NCBI GenBank assembly: GCA_900073065.1
Contig: FJOG01000022.1
Span: 562,372 to 626,371 of the forward strand
DNA from: Phialocephala subalpina
Lineage: Eukaryota; Ascomycota; Leotiomycetes; Helotiales; Mollisiaceae
Reading direction: 5' to 3'
DNA: 64,000 nucleotides
Shown: positions 1 through 10,250 of the stretch, one piece after another
How positions within the stretch are numbered: position 1 is the first letter of the stretch
Layout: each line of letters opens with the position of its first letter
Translations under genes and position numbers: made by a program
Notes under the pieces: generated by a model
What the model was told of the DNA's origin: nothing
The model's input: only the letters and a program-made list of their open reading frames with translations
The model's database searches: none

Positions 1-210
1 GCGCAAACGGTACTTGCTACGTTTTCGTTCGATCGAGAATATGTTTTCAAGTGCAGACAAAGATCTTTGCGACCGAATTCTGCGCTTTGATCTGTATTGT
101 TTGCTTTGTTTATTGATATGTTAACATGGCGGACTCGATGAGATGCAAATTTACTTCCTATCCACCACAACACCGAACCAGTTCTGGACATCACATCAAC
201 AATCTACACC

Positions 211-3200
211 ATGTCTGGGGTATCATTTCCCACGAATGTCCTGCAATGGATCTATGTAGGAATCAGCAGCGCAACGGTTGTGCGGCTTTGGGATGGTAGA
301 CCGAATGTCTTGGGAGGAGCGTTATCCGTAACCGGTTTCGTGGGCATTACACTCCTCGGTGTTGTATGGATATTTTTACGAGAATTCTTCACTGTTATTA
401 TCAACATCTTAAATTGGCTTTTATCCTTCGGAGGAAACGTCGCTCGCATTCCGGCATTCGAATATTGGTTGGGTATTTACGAAAATCTGGATCAATCTAC
501 ATTTATCGTACTCGTTCTCCTTATTTGCTTATGCGTAGCAGTTGCTACACACTTTCACTATATGGCGAAGACTCGTCGCGGTCGCGGCATACTTCGTGCA
601 CGGGCTGAAGCCCCTGCTCCTACCCAACAGCCAATTGCTCCAGCGCAACAGCCTGAGCCAGCGCCAGAGACACCACCAGGGACACCGCCTTTGGTTTTTG
701 TCGGGAAGCCCACTGGAAATTTTTTTAAAGGATCACTCCCCAGCTCTCCAACGCAACTTCTTGATAGACCTCAAGCCCCTATTTCCACTAGTAACAGTCC
801 TAAACAAGTTCCAATGACTCCGCCTGCAGCGACTAGAGCTGCCGGAACTTTGAAAATTCCCGCAAAGCGACCCGATGGCAACGCAGTCCACCGTCAATTC
901 TCTCCTCTAATTCTTTCACCTACCTCTTGGATTGCACAAGATTTTGTCAACCCGATCGTTGACAGAATAAGAGGCCTTGGGTACAAGATCTTTGGAGTCA
1001 CGGCTCCTGGCTCACCACGTCCTACCGTGTCTCGTACACTCCCAAGGAGTGACGAGCATGACTATACCTCGGATGAGTCTGACTCCGGTAACAATGGTCC
1101 AAGCAACAATACTCCTAGGCCCGCACACAACATTCCGAATGGAACAGCTTCACCAGTTAAGGCAGCAAGCTCTTTCGGCCTCATGAAAGCTGCTTTCCTG
1201 TTGTTCGTCTTCGCCATAAGCCTAGTTTGGTACGGGACATCCATTTGGGACAACAAGACGTCAATATTCAAGACCTCGACTCCTTCTGTCAGCTCTGCTT
1301 CTGTATCGCCGATATCTAAGGCTCCAACTACATTCCATATCGAGTGGCCAGAGGACATCCAGCCGAGCGAAATTAAAGTCGCATTCGAGACTACTACTGG
1401 CTCTGAGCATATATCTGTCGTTGAGGTAAAAGAGTCCGCCAGCGCTGCGCCAGGCGCTGGATTCGAACCGACACCTTTCGAGGGAAAGTCTCCAGCGAAG
1501 ATCTCTGCCAAGGAAACGTCCAGCACCAAGGACTCGGCATCTTCCGCGGTAGAGGTTTCAACTGAAGCCAAGTCTAGCACCAAAGAGCCGGTATTCTCAG
1601 AGGAGAAAGTTCCATCTGCTACTAAGGATCAATCATCGGAGAAGGCGCCATCAAAGGACACAGCCACCTCTGAGATCCCCAAGGTCTCAACATCCTCCAA
1701 AAGAAGCAGAGTCGCATGGGGCAAAAAGACGTCTCAGACACCAGAAGTCTCCAAAGAACCATTGGCATCAACCGAAAAGGCGTCATCTGAGAATGTACCT
1801 ACTTCAGACCCAGTCAAGTCCTCGGGGTCTTCCCTTGCTTCACGAATCACCCATTTCCTGACAAGAAAGAATTCAACGTCAGAGGTCAAGACACAATCTG
1901 GAAGCAAGCTAGACACTGGGTCAGTCAATCCTCCAACTGAGTCAGATCGAGTTCAAGATGCATTCAAGAAAATTATGCCATCTAAATTGTGGTCAAGTAT
2001 GTGGGGAACTGCCACGCAATCAAGTTCACACAAGACATCCTCGGCCAAGAAAGCTCCGGAGACGACATCAGATGAGGCCTCGCCATCTTCTCAATCTGCT
2101 ACTTCTGAGACCGCTGCCTCCAAGCGGTCGACCTCAGGCAAGTCTTTGGCTGAAATTCTCTCTTCTAAAGCTGAGGCCTCGAAAGAGTCTGCAGAGGAGA
2201 AAGTGACATATGGACCTTCGACTTCCAAGACCTCCAAAGTCGCTGCCCCTAAGAAGGTGTCTTCTGCAGAGAAGAAACAGTCGACCTCGGGGCAGGAACC
2301 TTTGCCTGAAGTTGTTATTTCTGAAGCTGCTGCTTCGAAAGAGTCTGCTGCAGAGGAGAAAGTGACCGTTGAGCCATCGACGTCCACAGTCGCTACTTCT
2401 AAAGGATGGTTTGGGAAACCCTCAACCTCAGAGAAAGATCTAGCGGAACTTCTCTCTTCCAAAGCCGCTGCTTCTCAAAAGTCTGTCGTGGAAGAGGATA
2501 CAACGTATGGACCCTCAACTTCCAAGACCACTACTTCTAAGAAAGTGTCTGCCGCAAAGAAGAAAGCTTCAGTTGAAGCTACTTCCGAATCCGCTGCTTC
2601 CAAGGAGTCGACTTCAGAGAAGAAGTCCACATCTCTGCCTTCTACTTCCAAAGCTGCGTCCAAGCAGTCAACCGCGGAGAAGGAAGCATCAGTCGAAGCA
2701 ACTTCCGACATCAAGTCTGTCGAGGTTTCCTCAGCCACTCAAGCCTCGGAATCTGAAGCAGTTACATCTCCTCCAGCGACGACCCCGGTCACGCCAGAGT
2801 ATCATGGGTACGTCGATACATATCAGCCCCTCTGGGACCGATGGCTGTGGCCGAATGCTGCCACCAAGTCTAGACCTGCCAAAGTTCCTTTAGTGGCTCA
2901 AGCTTCGCAAATTGAATCAGGTACATCCTCTCCAGCCACAACCCAAGGCAATTGGTGGAATGAGGAGAATGCTGATATTTATGAACCAGCTTTCCATCAA
3001 TCGATTAAATCAGCCCTAGAGTCAATCAAGAAGGCATTCCACGGACCAGATCCTGAGGAACCATGTTCGGCAACAAACAAGAGATCATGCGGCAGCTCCG
3101 TTCTAGTCAACGCCGTCTACGTCGCATCAATTTTCATCGTTGCTATATTTGCGCACTACATCACTCAATTCGTGAGAGGCGTTGCGCCCACACCATTTGG

Positions 3201-4608
3201 TGTGTTCTCAAGTATTCTCATGTACCAACCCGTCTTCTGGGGTATCATCTTCTCATTGGGTCGCTTCATGCCTTTCCCATTCGGATATATCGTCTCTCAA
3301 ATTCAGTACCACTGGTACAATAACCGCCTCTTCGTATATTTCCTCATCCTTGCATCAATCAAAGCTTTCAAGGGCTTCGTCCACATCATCTCTTACTACT
3401 TCTACACGCGCCCAGCGAAGTCTCCATTATCTCCTACCGTCACACCCGACGACGTCACCGTCATCGTTCCCAGCATTGGCGACTTCGGTGAAGATTTCCA
3501 AGTCACCATCAAGACCATCCTTGCCAACAAGCCAAAACACCTCGTCATCGCAACTGTTGACGTGGACATGGTCAAAAAGCTCAAGAGCAAAGTCCTCGAC
3601 ACGCTGCCCCGGGCAATCATGGGCAACACAAAAATCACCATCGATATGACAATGGTCTCGAACAAGCGTTCCCAATTCCTCTCCGCCGTCAACCAATCCG
3701 AGACCTCTATCGTCTGCTACGCAGATGACCACGTCGTCTGGCCCGCAACTTTCCTTAAATCCGCACTTGCTCCCTTCGAAGATCCTCACACTGGCATGGT
3801 CGGAACCGTCAAAGCTGTTGAACGAGTTCGCAACAAGGGTGTTGTAGTTTCATTCTTGAACTATATCGGTTGCATCTATCTCGAGCGTCACAACTTCGAA
3901 TGCACAGCAACACACAACATCGATGGAGGCGTCTTCGTCATCTCCGGCCGCACCGGACTCATCCGTCGCGAAATCCTCGCAAATCTTGATTTCAGAACTG
4001 GAATGCTGAATGAGTATTTCAAATTCGGTCCTCTCAAGGCCACGGAAGCGATGAAGCCGGATGATGATAATTATATGACTAGATATTGTTTGAGGAACGG
4101 GTGGAAGACGGTATTCCATAATGATCCTTTGGCTTGTATTGGGACGAGTATCGGTGTTGATGAGCAAGATGGAAGCGTCACGAAGAAATTCACGAACCAG
4201 CTGGTGAGATGGGCGAGAACAACTTGGCGTTCGAATCTGGTGTCTCTGTTCCAGGATCGGATTTGTTGGAAGGTACATCCTTGGACTACGTACGCCATGT
4301 TTATCAGCTCGTTCATTAACTTGGCGATCATCTACGATCCTTTGATGCTGGCTTTCCTTTACTTTTCCTGCGCAACCACTTCTCAGCATTTCTGTGGAGC
4401 GGTCTTCTGGCTGTTTTTGAGTAAGTTGGTTAAGCCGCTTCAGCATATGTTTAGGGAGCCGAAGGATATTATTTGGTTGCCATTTGGGATTTTCTTTGGG
4501 TATTTGCATAGTGGGATTAGACTTTATGCGCTATTCACCATGACGAATGTTGGATGGGGTGGAAGGACTATCGCTAACCATGGAGCTGCGGCTCCGGCTG
4601 CGCCATGA
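211..4608 (+). CDS. Family-2 polysaccharide glycosyltransferase with long low-complexity N-terminal extension
   Basis: Intronless 1465-residue membrane protein. The C-terminal third is a processive GT2 domain. It has a nucleotide-binding strand 'DDVTVIVPS' near residue 1080, an acidic 'CYADDHVVWP' (DxD-like) near 1168, 'NIDGGVFVISGR' near 1238, 'DDDNYMTRY' near 1284 and the product-binding 'QLVRW' near 1330, followed by membrane helices. This is the motif order of hyaluronan/chitin/cellulose-type synthases and of the fungal GT2 group needed for hyphal growth in plant pathogens. Substrate and product cannot be read from sequence. Hydrophobic segments also occur at residues about 30-75, 95-112 and 325-345. 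Residues about 400-900 are Ser/Thr/Lys/Glu-rich with imperfect repeats. Family members are usually near 500 residues, so the N-terminal 950 residues are the oddity. The ATG at 211 follows an ACACC context and the frame is open throughout. Confidence 0.85.
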   Translation: MSGVSFPTNVLQWIYVGISSATVVRLWDGRPNVLGGALSVTGFVGITLLGVVWIFLREFFTVIINILNWLLSFGGNVARIPAFEYWLGIYENLDQSTFIVLVLLICLCVAVATHFHYMAKTRRGRGILRARAEAPAPTQQPIAPAQQPEPAPETPPGTPPLVFVGKPTGNFFKGSLPSSPTQLLDRPQAPISTSNSPKQVPMTPPAATRAAGTLKIPAKRPDGNAVHRQFSPLILSPTSWIAQDFVNPIVDRIRGLGYKIFGVTAPGSPRPTVSRTLPRSDEHDYTSDESDSGNNGPSNNTPRPAHNIPNGTASPVKAASSFGLMKAAFLLFVFAISLVWYGTSIWDNKTSIFKTSTPSVSSASVSPISKAPTTFHIEWPEDIQPSEIKVAFETTTGSEHISVVEVKESASAAPGAGFEPTPFEGKSPAKISAKETSSTKDSASSAVEVSTEAKSSTKEPVFSEEKVPSATKDQSSEKAPSKDTATSEIPKVSTSSKRSRVAWGKKTSQTPEVSKEPLASTEKASSENVPTSDPVKSSGSSLASRITHFLTRKNSTSEVKTQSGSKLDTGSVNPPTESDRVQDAFKKIMPSKLWSSMWGTATQSSSHKTSSAKKAPETTSDEASPSSQSATSETAASKRSTSGKSLAEILSSKAEASKESAEEKVTYGPSTSKTSKVAAPKKVSSAEKKQSTSGQEPLPEVVISEAAASKESAAEEKVTVEPSTSTVATSKGWFGKPSTSEKDLAELLSSKAAASQKSVVEEDTTYGPSTSKTTTSKKVSAAKKKASVEATSESAASKESTSEKKSTSLPSTSKAASKQSTAEKEASVEATSDIKSVEVSSATQASESEAVTSPPATTPVTPEYHGYVDTYQPLWDRWLWPNAATKSRPAKVPLVAQASQIESGTSSPATTQGNWWNEENADIYEPAFHQSIKSALESIKKAFHGPDPEEPCSATNKRSCGSSVLVNAVYVASIFIVAIFAHYITQFVRGVAPTPFGVFSSILMYQPVFWGIIFSLGRFMPFPFGYIVSQIQYHWYNNRLFVYFLILASIKAFKGFVHIISYYFYTRPAKSPLSPTVTPDDVTVIVPSIGDFGEDFQVTIKTILANKPKHLVIATVDVDMVKKLKSKVLDTLPRAIMGNTKITIDMTMVSNKRSQFLSAVNQSETSIVCYADDHVVWPATFLKSALAPFEDPHTGMVGTVKAVERVRNKGVVVSFLNYIGCIYLERHNFECTATHNIDGGVFVISGRTGLIRREILANLDFRTGMLNEYFKFGPLKATEAMKPDDDNYMTRYCLRNGWKTVFHNDPLACIGTSIGVDEQDGSVTKKFTNQLVRWARTTWRSNLVSLFQDRICWKVHPWTTYAMFISSFINLAIIYDPLMLAFLYFSCATTSQHFCGAVFWLFLSKLVKPLQHMFREPKDIIWLPFGIFFGYLHSGIRLYALFTMTNVGWGGRTIANHGAAAPAAP
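2090..2740 (+). repeat. Imperfect coding tandem repeats inside the GT2 gene
   Basis: Repeated Ser/Lys/Glu units such as 'LAEILSSKAEASKES' (from about 2146), 'LPEVVISEAAASKES' (about 2305) and 'LAELLSSKAAASQKS' (about 2440). Each is followed by an 'EEKVTYGPSTSK'-like stretch. Spacing is about 135 to 160 bases, so units are diverged but the frame is kept. Likely an extended, possibly O-glycosylated linker (inference). Confidence 0.7.
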
Positions 4609-5364
4609 GAGGGAAGCTGGAAGAAGGAGATGCTGGGAAAGACGATTCTGTTTAGCCTTGGTGTTTCTTTTATGGAGTGCTGTAATAAATGCATAGAATT
4701 TTAATTTAATGTTTCAATATAATGTCTTGCAAGTTGGGTCGATGTTTAATCACTCTTGAAGCTTTTGCATTGGAGTTCTCAATCTCCCATCTTTTCCTGA
4801 CACTATTGGCCGAATTTCTGTAAGGCATGACTTTTGTTGTTCAGTCTGAATGCTCGAGAGTTGACCCTGAAGAAAGAACGCTCTTACCTTCAAGTTGGAA
4901 CAAGGCTGCCGTTTCAGTCTCGCTAAAGCTCGAGGTTAATGAAGCTAGCTTTCTACTCTCCTACTTAAACGTCTCCCTTCCCTCCTCTTCCTCTTCCACT
5001 TCTTCTTTCTTTCAACAACGTCTAAAAATTTTAAATCTCCTTGATCGTAGGGACATTAATACTAAATCATGGCTTCGATCTTAAATGACTCGAGCGAGAC
5101 GCGTAACGAGGTGCAAGAATCAAGATCGCAAAACCTCGGCGACTCGATCTTAATAGTCGAAGATGAGCTATTAAAAGTACTAAACACGGGGTATAACTCA
5201 TTAGTTAGTCCTTAAAAATAAAAATAAAAATTAATAACTTTTCTAATTTATATATAAAGAATTCATATTTTAAAATTCTATCTATTTTTTATAAACATTC
5301 AATAGATTTAGTAAAGAGTAAAAATGGCGATTTTTGGTGTAAAAGGTAGCCGATATAGGGGAAA
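4609..5364. other. Intergenic, no gene seen
   Basis: 3' flank of the GT2 gene, then pyrimidine-rich sequence around 4960-5040 and AT-rich sequence around 5205-5320 with short AAAAT runs. No coding or RNA feature that I can support. Confidence 0.5.
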
Positions 5365-5533
5365 GGGGGCTATCTTAATGTCGCAACCGTTACGCTTCCC
5401 AAGATGAGAAAGAGCCTCAGGGCAAACCCCGGTGTAAAGGAGATTGGAATGAACTTTGGGTATGGGAAGCGGCGGAAGGACAAGCAATGGACTGGTCTCA
5501 GGACCTTGGACGGGGGTGGGCCTTTCCTGAAGG
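5365..5533 (+). pseudogene. C-terminal relic of the 'MDWSQxLGW' paralogous family
   Basis: Reading the frame that ends at the TAG near 5531 gives a WVWEAAEGQAMDWSQDLG stretch followed by RGWAFPEG. This is the same C-terminal box as in the intact paralogue at 7402-8375. Upstream the frame stays open for only about 40 codons and the N-terminal F-box-like half is missing. It is therefore a truncated copy left upstream of two fuller members in the same orientation. Confidence 0.7.
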
Positions 5534-6016
5534 TTAGAATGTACCAAAGTGTTTGGGATAATGAGAAACTTTTCCATACCCTATCTAGGTAGCTAGAGCT
5601 TCTCGACAATCGTGGCCGAAGGCTGATTTTCAACCCTCTTTACCTCAGATTGCTCTAGAGCTATAATATGAAATTGGGAATCTCTTACAACATCACCTCT
5701 ATTCTGCAATCTTGGGGAAATGTCAGGCTGACTCGTTCCCTCTCGATCTAATGAGTTTCTTAGATCCCAGCAACCATTAGTTGTTTTTCTCAAAAAGGAA
5801 GGAGGGTCATCCTTGCGTGTTCCTCCCTAAACGAGTAGAGTGTTTGCCTCCCGACAAATGACGTCAGCTCACCTTTAGTCTTCAACCAGAGTCGTCATTC
5901 ATAAGTTTCCTTTATTTCTATCAGGAATTAATCCTTCGAAGCATATTCAGTCTTCTTTCTTTCCTACGACAAGCTACCAAAAACTCAACCGTGAAATAGA
6001 GTCAGAAAGAAGGGGA

Positions 6017-7084
6017 ATGACACAGTTATTGCTTGCTGATTTGGTGGACGACGAGAAACTCATGGAGGACACGGCGATAGCTGAGCCTTTACTCGGGGGG
6101 ATGGACACTCGAGAACAACCATTCTACTCTATAAACCAGCCATTGCTACCGATATCGACAGCACCCTTGCTGGTTCCAGGCGAGCCCACCTGCTACTGGA
6201 AGGTTAAACTTCCGGGCGAGATTCAAGAAATGATCTTCAAAGCTCACGAGGTGGAATCGCTCAACTTCGACAGAATACCCTAGCGAGATGCCACCGCACT
6301 AGTTGTTGCTCTTCGTCCAGTTCCTCACTCATATGTCTATGCGCTGGCTCTGCTAATACTTGTTTGACTGAACAGTCCTCTTCAACGAGAACAGGTTATA
6401 ATCTGAACGAATTGATAGATTGTGGGTTAGAAGCATTCAGAGCGGTGGATAATAGGTTAGAGTAAGTCGGGTTCTTTGTTATAAGAAGTAGATTGCGTCT
6501 AACGAAACTTACAGGATCGATCGCTCAATCATTCGCACTCCATTCGGATGGAGGCACGACCCTTTTACTCGACCTTTCAGAAACTTTCAACCCTTCAACC
6601 GGAGACTTCTCGCAGCCTTCAACGTTCGCCAAGTATACTTGTTACTTTCGCACCTGCATGTCGACGCAACGGATTTAGGCCACTTCATCACCGAGTTTCT
6701 GAGTTTCCGTTCTGGCTCGAAGGTTTCAAATCCTTGCAGGAAGTTCGAGTTGCCATCCCCTGTGTATCCGACCTCATTGATCCCGAACGAAGGAGTGAGC
6801 TTCTGGAAGCGTTGATGAGCCTGATCGAGAATAAAGTCAAGGCGAAGGGGACAAGTTCCAAGACGGAGAATTTCTTCTACCGCGCCGGTAGATGGAAGAG
6901 GCATGACGAGTTGGACAATGACGTCTATGTCTACACTTGGAAAGCTGAGAATGGTAAGTTGATGGACTGGTCTCAATTCATTGTCTTGGTGCTCGTGACT
7001 CGTGAGAACCTAGGTCCGTTCGCCTCAAAGAGTTGGGGAATGCAAGAATCTTTGCATCATTTATCAATAACTGAACTTGTTTGA
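6017..7084 (+). pseudogene. Broken member of the F-box-like 'MDWSQ' family
   Basis: Starts with an ATG at 6017. It contains a degenerate F-box-like motif (VKLPGEIQEMIFKAHE), then an in-frame TAG at about 6282, just before the conserved 'ALVVALRPVPHSYVYAL' that normally follows in the same frame. A second stop comes after 'LALLILV'. The C-terminal half is recognisable from 6690 on: 'EFPFWLEGFKSLQEVRVAIP', then 'YTWKAENGKLMDWSQF' near 6935-6985. After MDWSQ the usual LGW is replaced by 'FIVLVLV', so the tail is also altered. The order of boxes matches the neighbour at 7402-8375, so this is a tandem duplicate that has died. An unusual intron could in principle skip the first stop, but no good GT-AG pair restores the lost box. 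Confidence 0.75.
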
Positions 7085-7401
7085 GACTGCTCGAAAGAGA
7101 CCAAGGGCATGAGAGGAGGTATCTTTCAGAAATGATTTTGTGAAGACTTGAGTCTTCAAGGACCAGCTCACTTTCAACCCTTCAAGCTAGGCTCGCTTAA
7201 TTCGGCCCTAAATTAACGTCACCTTCCTTCCTCTTTCTCGCTTTCCAAGCTTCTTCCTCAACCTCAACTCTTCTTTCAGCCAGCGCCTGCGCACGGTCAA
7301 GTCCTCAGAAAGACAACGTGGAGATCTACGAAGAAGCATCTGACCACTACGCAGCCCAGTCACCTCAAGTCCCGACTACCTCTGCGACAACCCACTCCAC
7401 C

Positions 7402-8375
7402 ATGGCAGCAGTGTCGACGAAGAGCGTTTTCCCTTGGGAGAAACTTCCGTTCGAGATACGAGAGAAAATATTCGAGGACGTTAAGAAGAGTCTGGACCGA
7501 TCACGCAGATATATGGGTGGATATTTTAGTTGGGATGGTACTATGCCTCCCCTTGTTGTTGCTCTCCGACCGCTTCCAGTCTCCTACGAGCACGTCCTGA
7601 AATGGTTCCGCAAACACAATCGATATCTGAAATTAGATGGATATACTGGTTATGTGCTCGCCGAGATGAATGCGAAGGAAGTGCAAATGGTACAGTCGTT
7701 GAGCATCGTATTAGAGGAGTAAGTCGACCCGAAAATTCAGCCCAGCCAAGTCAAGGCTGCCACTTTTCTGATCATGAATCGCTGATACACTCAAGATCTC
7801 GTGAAAAGAAGTTTCCACTTAGAAGAACCAAGACGAGCAAATCAATGACCCGACCATTTGGTACATTCGAGCAGTACACGAAGTGTTTCCCCAATCTACC
7901 CAACCTACGAGACGTTAGGCTCTCCATAGCAACAGACTTCATCCCACCGCTAGACGTCGTTGATTTCATCACCGAGTTCCCATTCTGGCTTCAAGGTTTC
8001 AAATCACTCGCTTCAGTCTCGGTAGAGATTCCTAGTCTCAGAAACGTCCTGGACGGAGACTTGCAGCATCAACTTCTAAGCGCCTTGATAAGTAGGATAC
8101 ACCAGAAGATTGGGGTTAAGTGCAAATTACTTCGAATGGAGGACACATTCATTCTTGAGGATTCGAAGGAACATTCGGTTGAAGAGGATGGTGTAGACTT
8201 CTATGAAGCGGTTGGTGTGATGGACGTTTGGTACTGGAAAGCTGCGAAGGGCAAAACGATGGACTGGTCCCAAAACCTTGGCTGGGAATGGACATTTTCG
8301 AATCTCATGGCTGCAGGTTCCGAGCAGATCGACGATCCTCGAGGTTGGTATAATCAAACTCAATGGGACCCCTAA
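7402..8375 (+). CDS. F-box-like 'MDWSQxLGW' family protein, intact member
   Basis: Two exons, 7402-7718 and 7796-8375, joined by a 77-base GT-AG intron that keeps frame and gives about 298 residues. The ATG at 7402 is in a CCACCATGG context. Boxes in order: F-box-like 'FPWEKLPFEIREKIFE' (residues about 13-28), 'GGYFSWDGTMPPLVVALRPL', an intron, 'LPNLRDVRLSIA', 'EFPFWLQGFKSLASVSVEIP' and the C-terminal 'YWKAAKGKTMDWSQNLGWEW'. I do not recognise a named family. The N-terminal leucine/proline/arginine motif resembles the F-box or 2EXR-type start of many fungal proteins of unknown function, so a protein-protein adaptor role is only a guess. It sits in tandem with the dead copy upstream and is the best-preserved of nine loci. 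Confidence 0.75.
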
Positions 8376-8711
8376 ACCCTCAGTTAAAGGCGTCTTATGG
8401 TGGGTAATACAAGGGGCAAGGGCTTTGCTAGAATTGCTGAATACCTTTGCCTTTAGCTTTCTGATGATTCTATAGCCTTCAGCACTTGCCTAGCTTGGCT
8501 AGCTTGCCAATGAAATTTCCGATAGCAAAATTCCCAACCTTTACGTGATGAGGAACTGTGTAACTGTATGAGAGATATGCACCTGCTGAGGGTCTTCTGG
8601 AAGCTCTTCCGTAAGTTCATCCGACGTTTCTATCATTGATACCACGCCCCACTGATGGAGGTAAACTGAGAGGTGTTAGCTTTGGAAATTGGGAAGTATG
8701 GGAAAGACGTG
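8376..8711. other. Intergenic, no gene seen
   Basis: Lies between the convergent paralogous-family gene and the methyltransferase remnant. If the methyltransferase once had its 3' half here, I cannot recognise it: no substrate-binding half of the Rossmann fold is visible on the minus strand. Confidence 0.4.
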
Positions 8712-9847
8712 CTAGAGAGGTTGAATGGGACTTAGGTCTGTGCCAAGGACGCTGGCTGAGGGGTATTCTTGAGCTGAGAAGGGTCAATAACAGGACATGA
8801 GGTTTCAGCCGGAAAGAGATACCGAATTCAATGGCCCAGATGCCGGTCCCAGTTGCGATATCGAGAACGTTCTGAGGGTTTGTGATGGGTGCCAAGTGCA
8901 GTTTGTTGTTCATGGTCATGACGAAGAGATGGTGCTGAAGATCTGGAGACCCGGTCAATGGAAGCCAGTTCTAAGTTCATCACCAGCAAACATACCCAGT
9001 CTCTCTTGTTCCTCTTCGTCATTTGGGCCAATGTATTCTGAAAGTGACTATCAGCAGATACCTAAAGATCAGAAGGATTCGAGACTTACTGCCAGCATGG
9101 AATGCATGGTAAGTTCGCCCGTTCTCTGGAGGATCATCAGCTCTGAATATACACAGCCAAGGCTGAAAGAGAATCTGACCTTCAACATAGCTAAACACAC
9201 TTTCTCGAAGAGAGACTGTTGAACTCCTATCAACTGTCAGTAAGAGTATACATGTATGACTCCAAATACTGACCCTGGCATTGAACCAATCGCTGAATCG
9301 GCGTCTGAATCGTGCGCTCGTGGCTTTGATTTCTCTAGTCAGTGATGGATTGCTTGCTTGAAGACGTGAGATACGCACATTTGAGTCTACTTCAATGTCC
9401 GGGTATGATACATATGGTACGTGTTGAGAGCTGCTAGTCGGTGCTTCACCTGCAGTTGACGCCCCGGCGTTTGCGGAGGCCTGCACTTCATCTGAGGTTG
9501 AAGTTTCAATCTCGTTTGTTGATGATCGAGACTGACCGCTTTCAGGTTGGGCAAAGCTCTCAGCTTCCAGAGATTTTGAAGTATCATTCTGTTTTTCTTC
9601 GGTGAGGCGGAACGGCGGTTGCTGCGCCACTTGATATTGAAGGAGCCTCGTGCGCCGTGTGAGGCACCACAGCAGAATTTTCAATGCTAGTCGTATTTCC
9701 AACAGTATATGCCTCAACACTATTGGATAAGATTTCTCCGGAGCTTAAAGGGACAATTGAGCTTGGCTGTGAAGGTGCGGAGGTCGCATCGGCGTTAACG
9801 GGAAAGGGAGAATGCTTGGGAGCATCCCCCACTTCACTGGAGTCCAT
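8712..9847 (-). pseudogene. 3'-truncated TAM-type SAM-dependent methyltransferase
   Basis: Minus-strand exons read well in the middle. 'ENGRTYHAFHAGK' joins 'YIGPNDEEEQERL' across an intron. That joins 'DLQHHLFVMTMNNKLHLAP' across a second intron, followed by motif I 'NVLDIATGTGIWAIEFA', a third intron and 'YPSASVLGTDLSPIQP'. These are the hallmark boxes of LaeA-like/TAM methyltransferases of filamentous fungi, which methylate diverse small molecules or proteins. A TAG follows directly after SPIQPL (8712-8714) where the family continues for about 180 more residues, and nothing downstream resembles them. The N-terminal low-complexity part (ATG about 9847) also changes reading frame near 9600-9650. 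Three precisely placed introns argue for recent function; the end is lost. Confidence 0.7.
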
Positions 9848-10250
9848 GAGAGAGGAGTAACGTCGTACCAAGTCTGAATTTGATTGGATGTATAGCCTGG
9901 CTAACAATTATCAAGATACATTGATGTTGTGTGACCATTTTTAAGTTGCGATGCAGATAGCGTGTCGTTGGTAAAAGTGGGACTGGACTGGAACCCCACA
10001 GCACTAAAATGACACGTGATGGTCTTCATTGTCTTGCGAGATGAAAGGCATTACAGTCGTGAAACTACAACCTAGAATATCAAACTAAGAAGACTTGTTT
10101 TTAATTCGGGAAAAGAAATAGCACAAGCTGACCGAGCTTGTAATCCACTGCTAATTGCCTACTAGTCTTTATTCCTACTTACTAGTTCTGTGCACCGATT
10201 GTCTAATTTTGCTCCTTTTGCAACCATCCAGCTAGATCCTTCTAACAACG
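9848..10250. other. Intergenic, no gene seen
   Basis: Upstream region of the minus-strand methyltransferase and downstream of the TPR gene. Mildly AT-rich, no supported feature. Confidence 0.4.

Noticed and set aside
4827..5084. 85-codon open frame after the GT2 gene
   Set aside because: Pyrimidine-tract-derived Ser/Leu-rich translation, no motif, no context.
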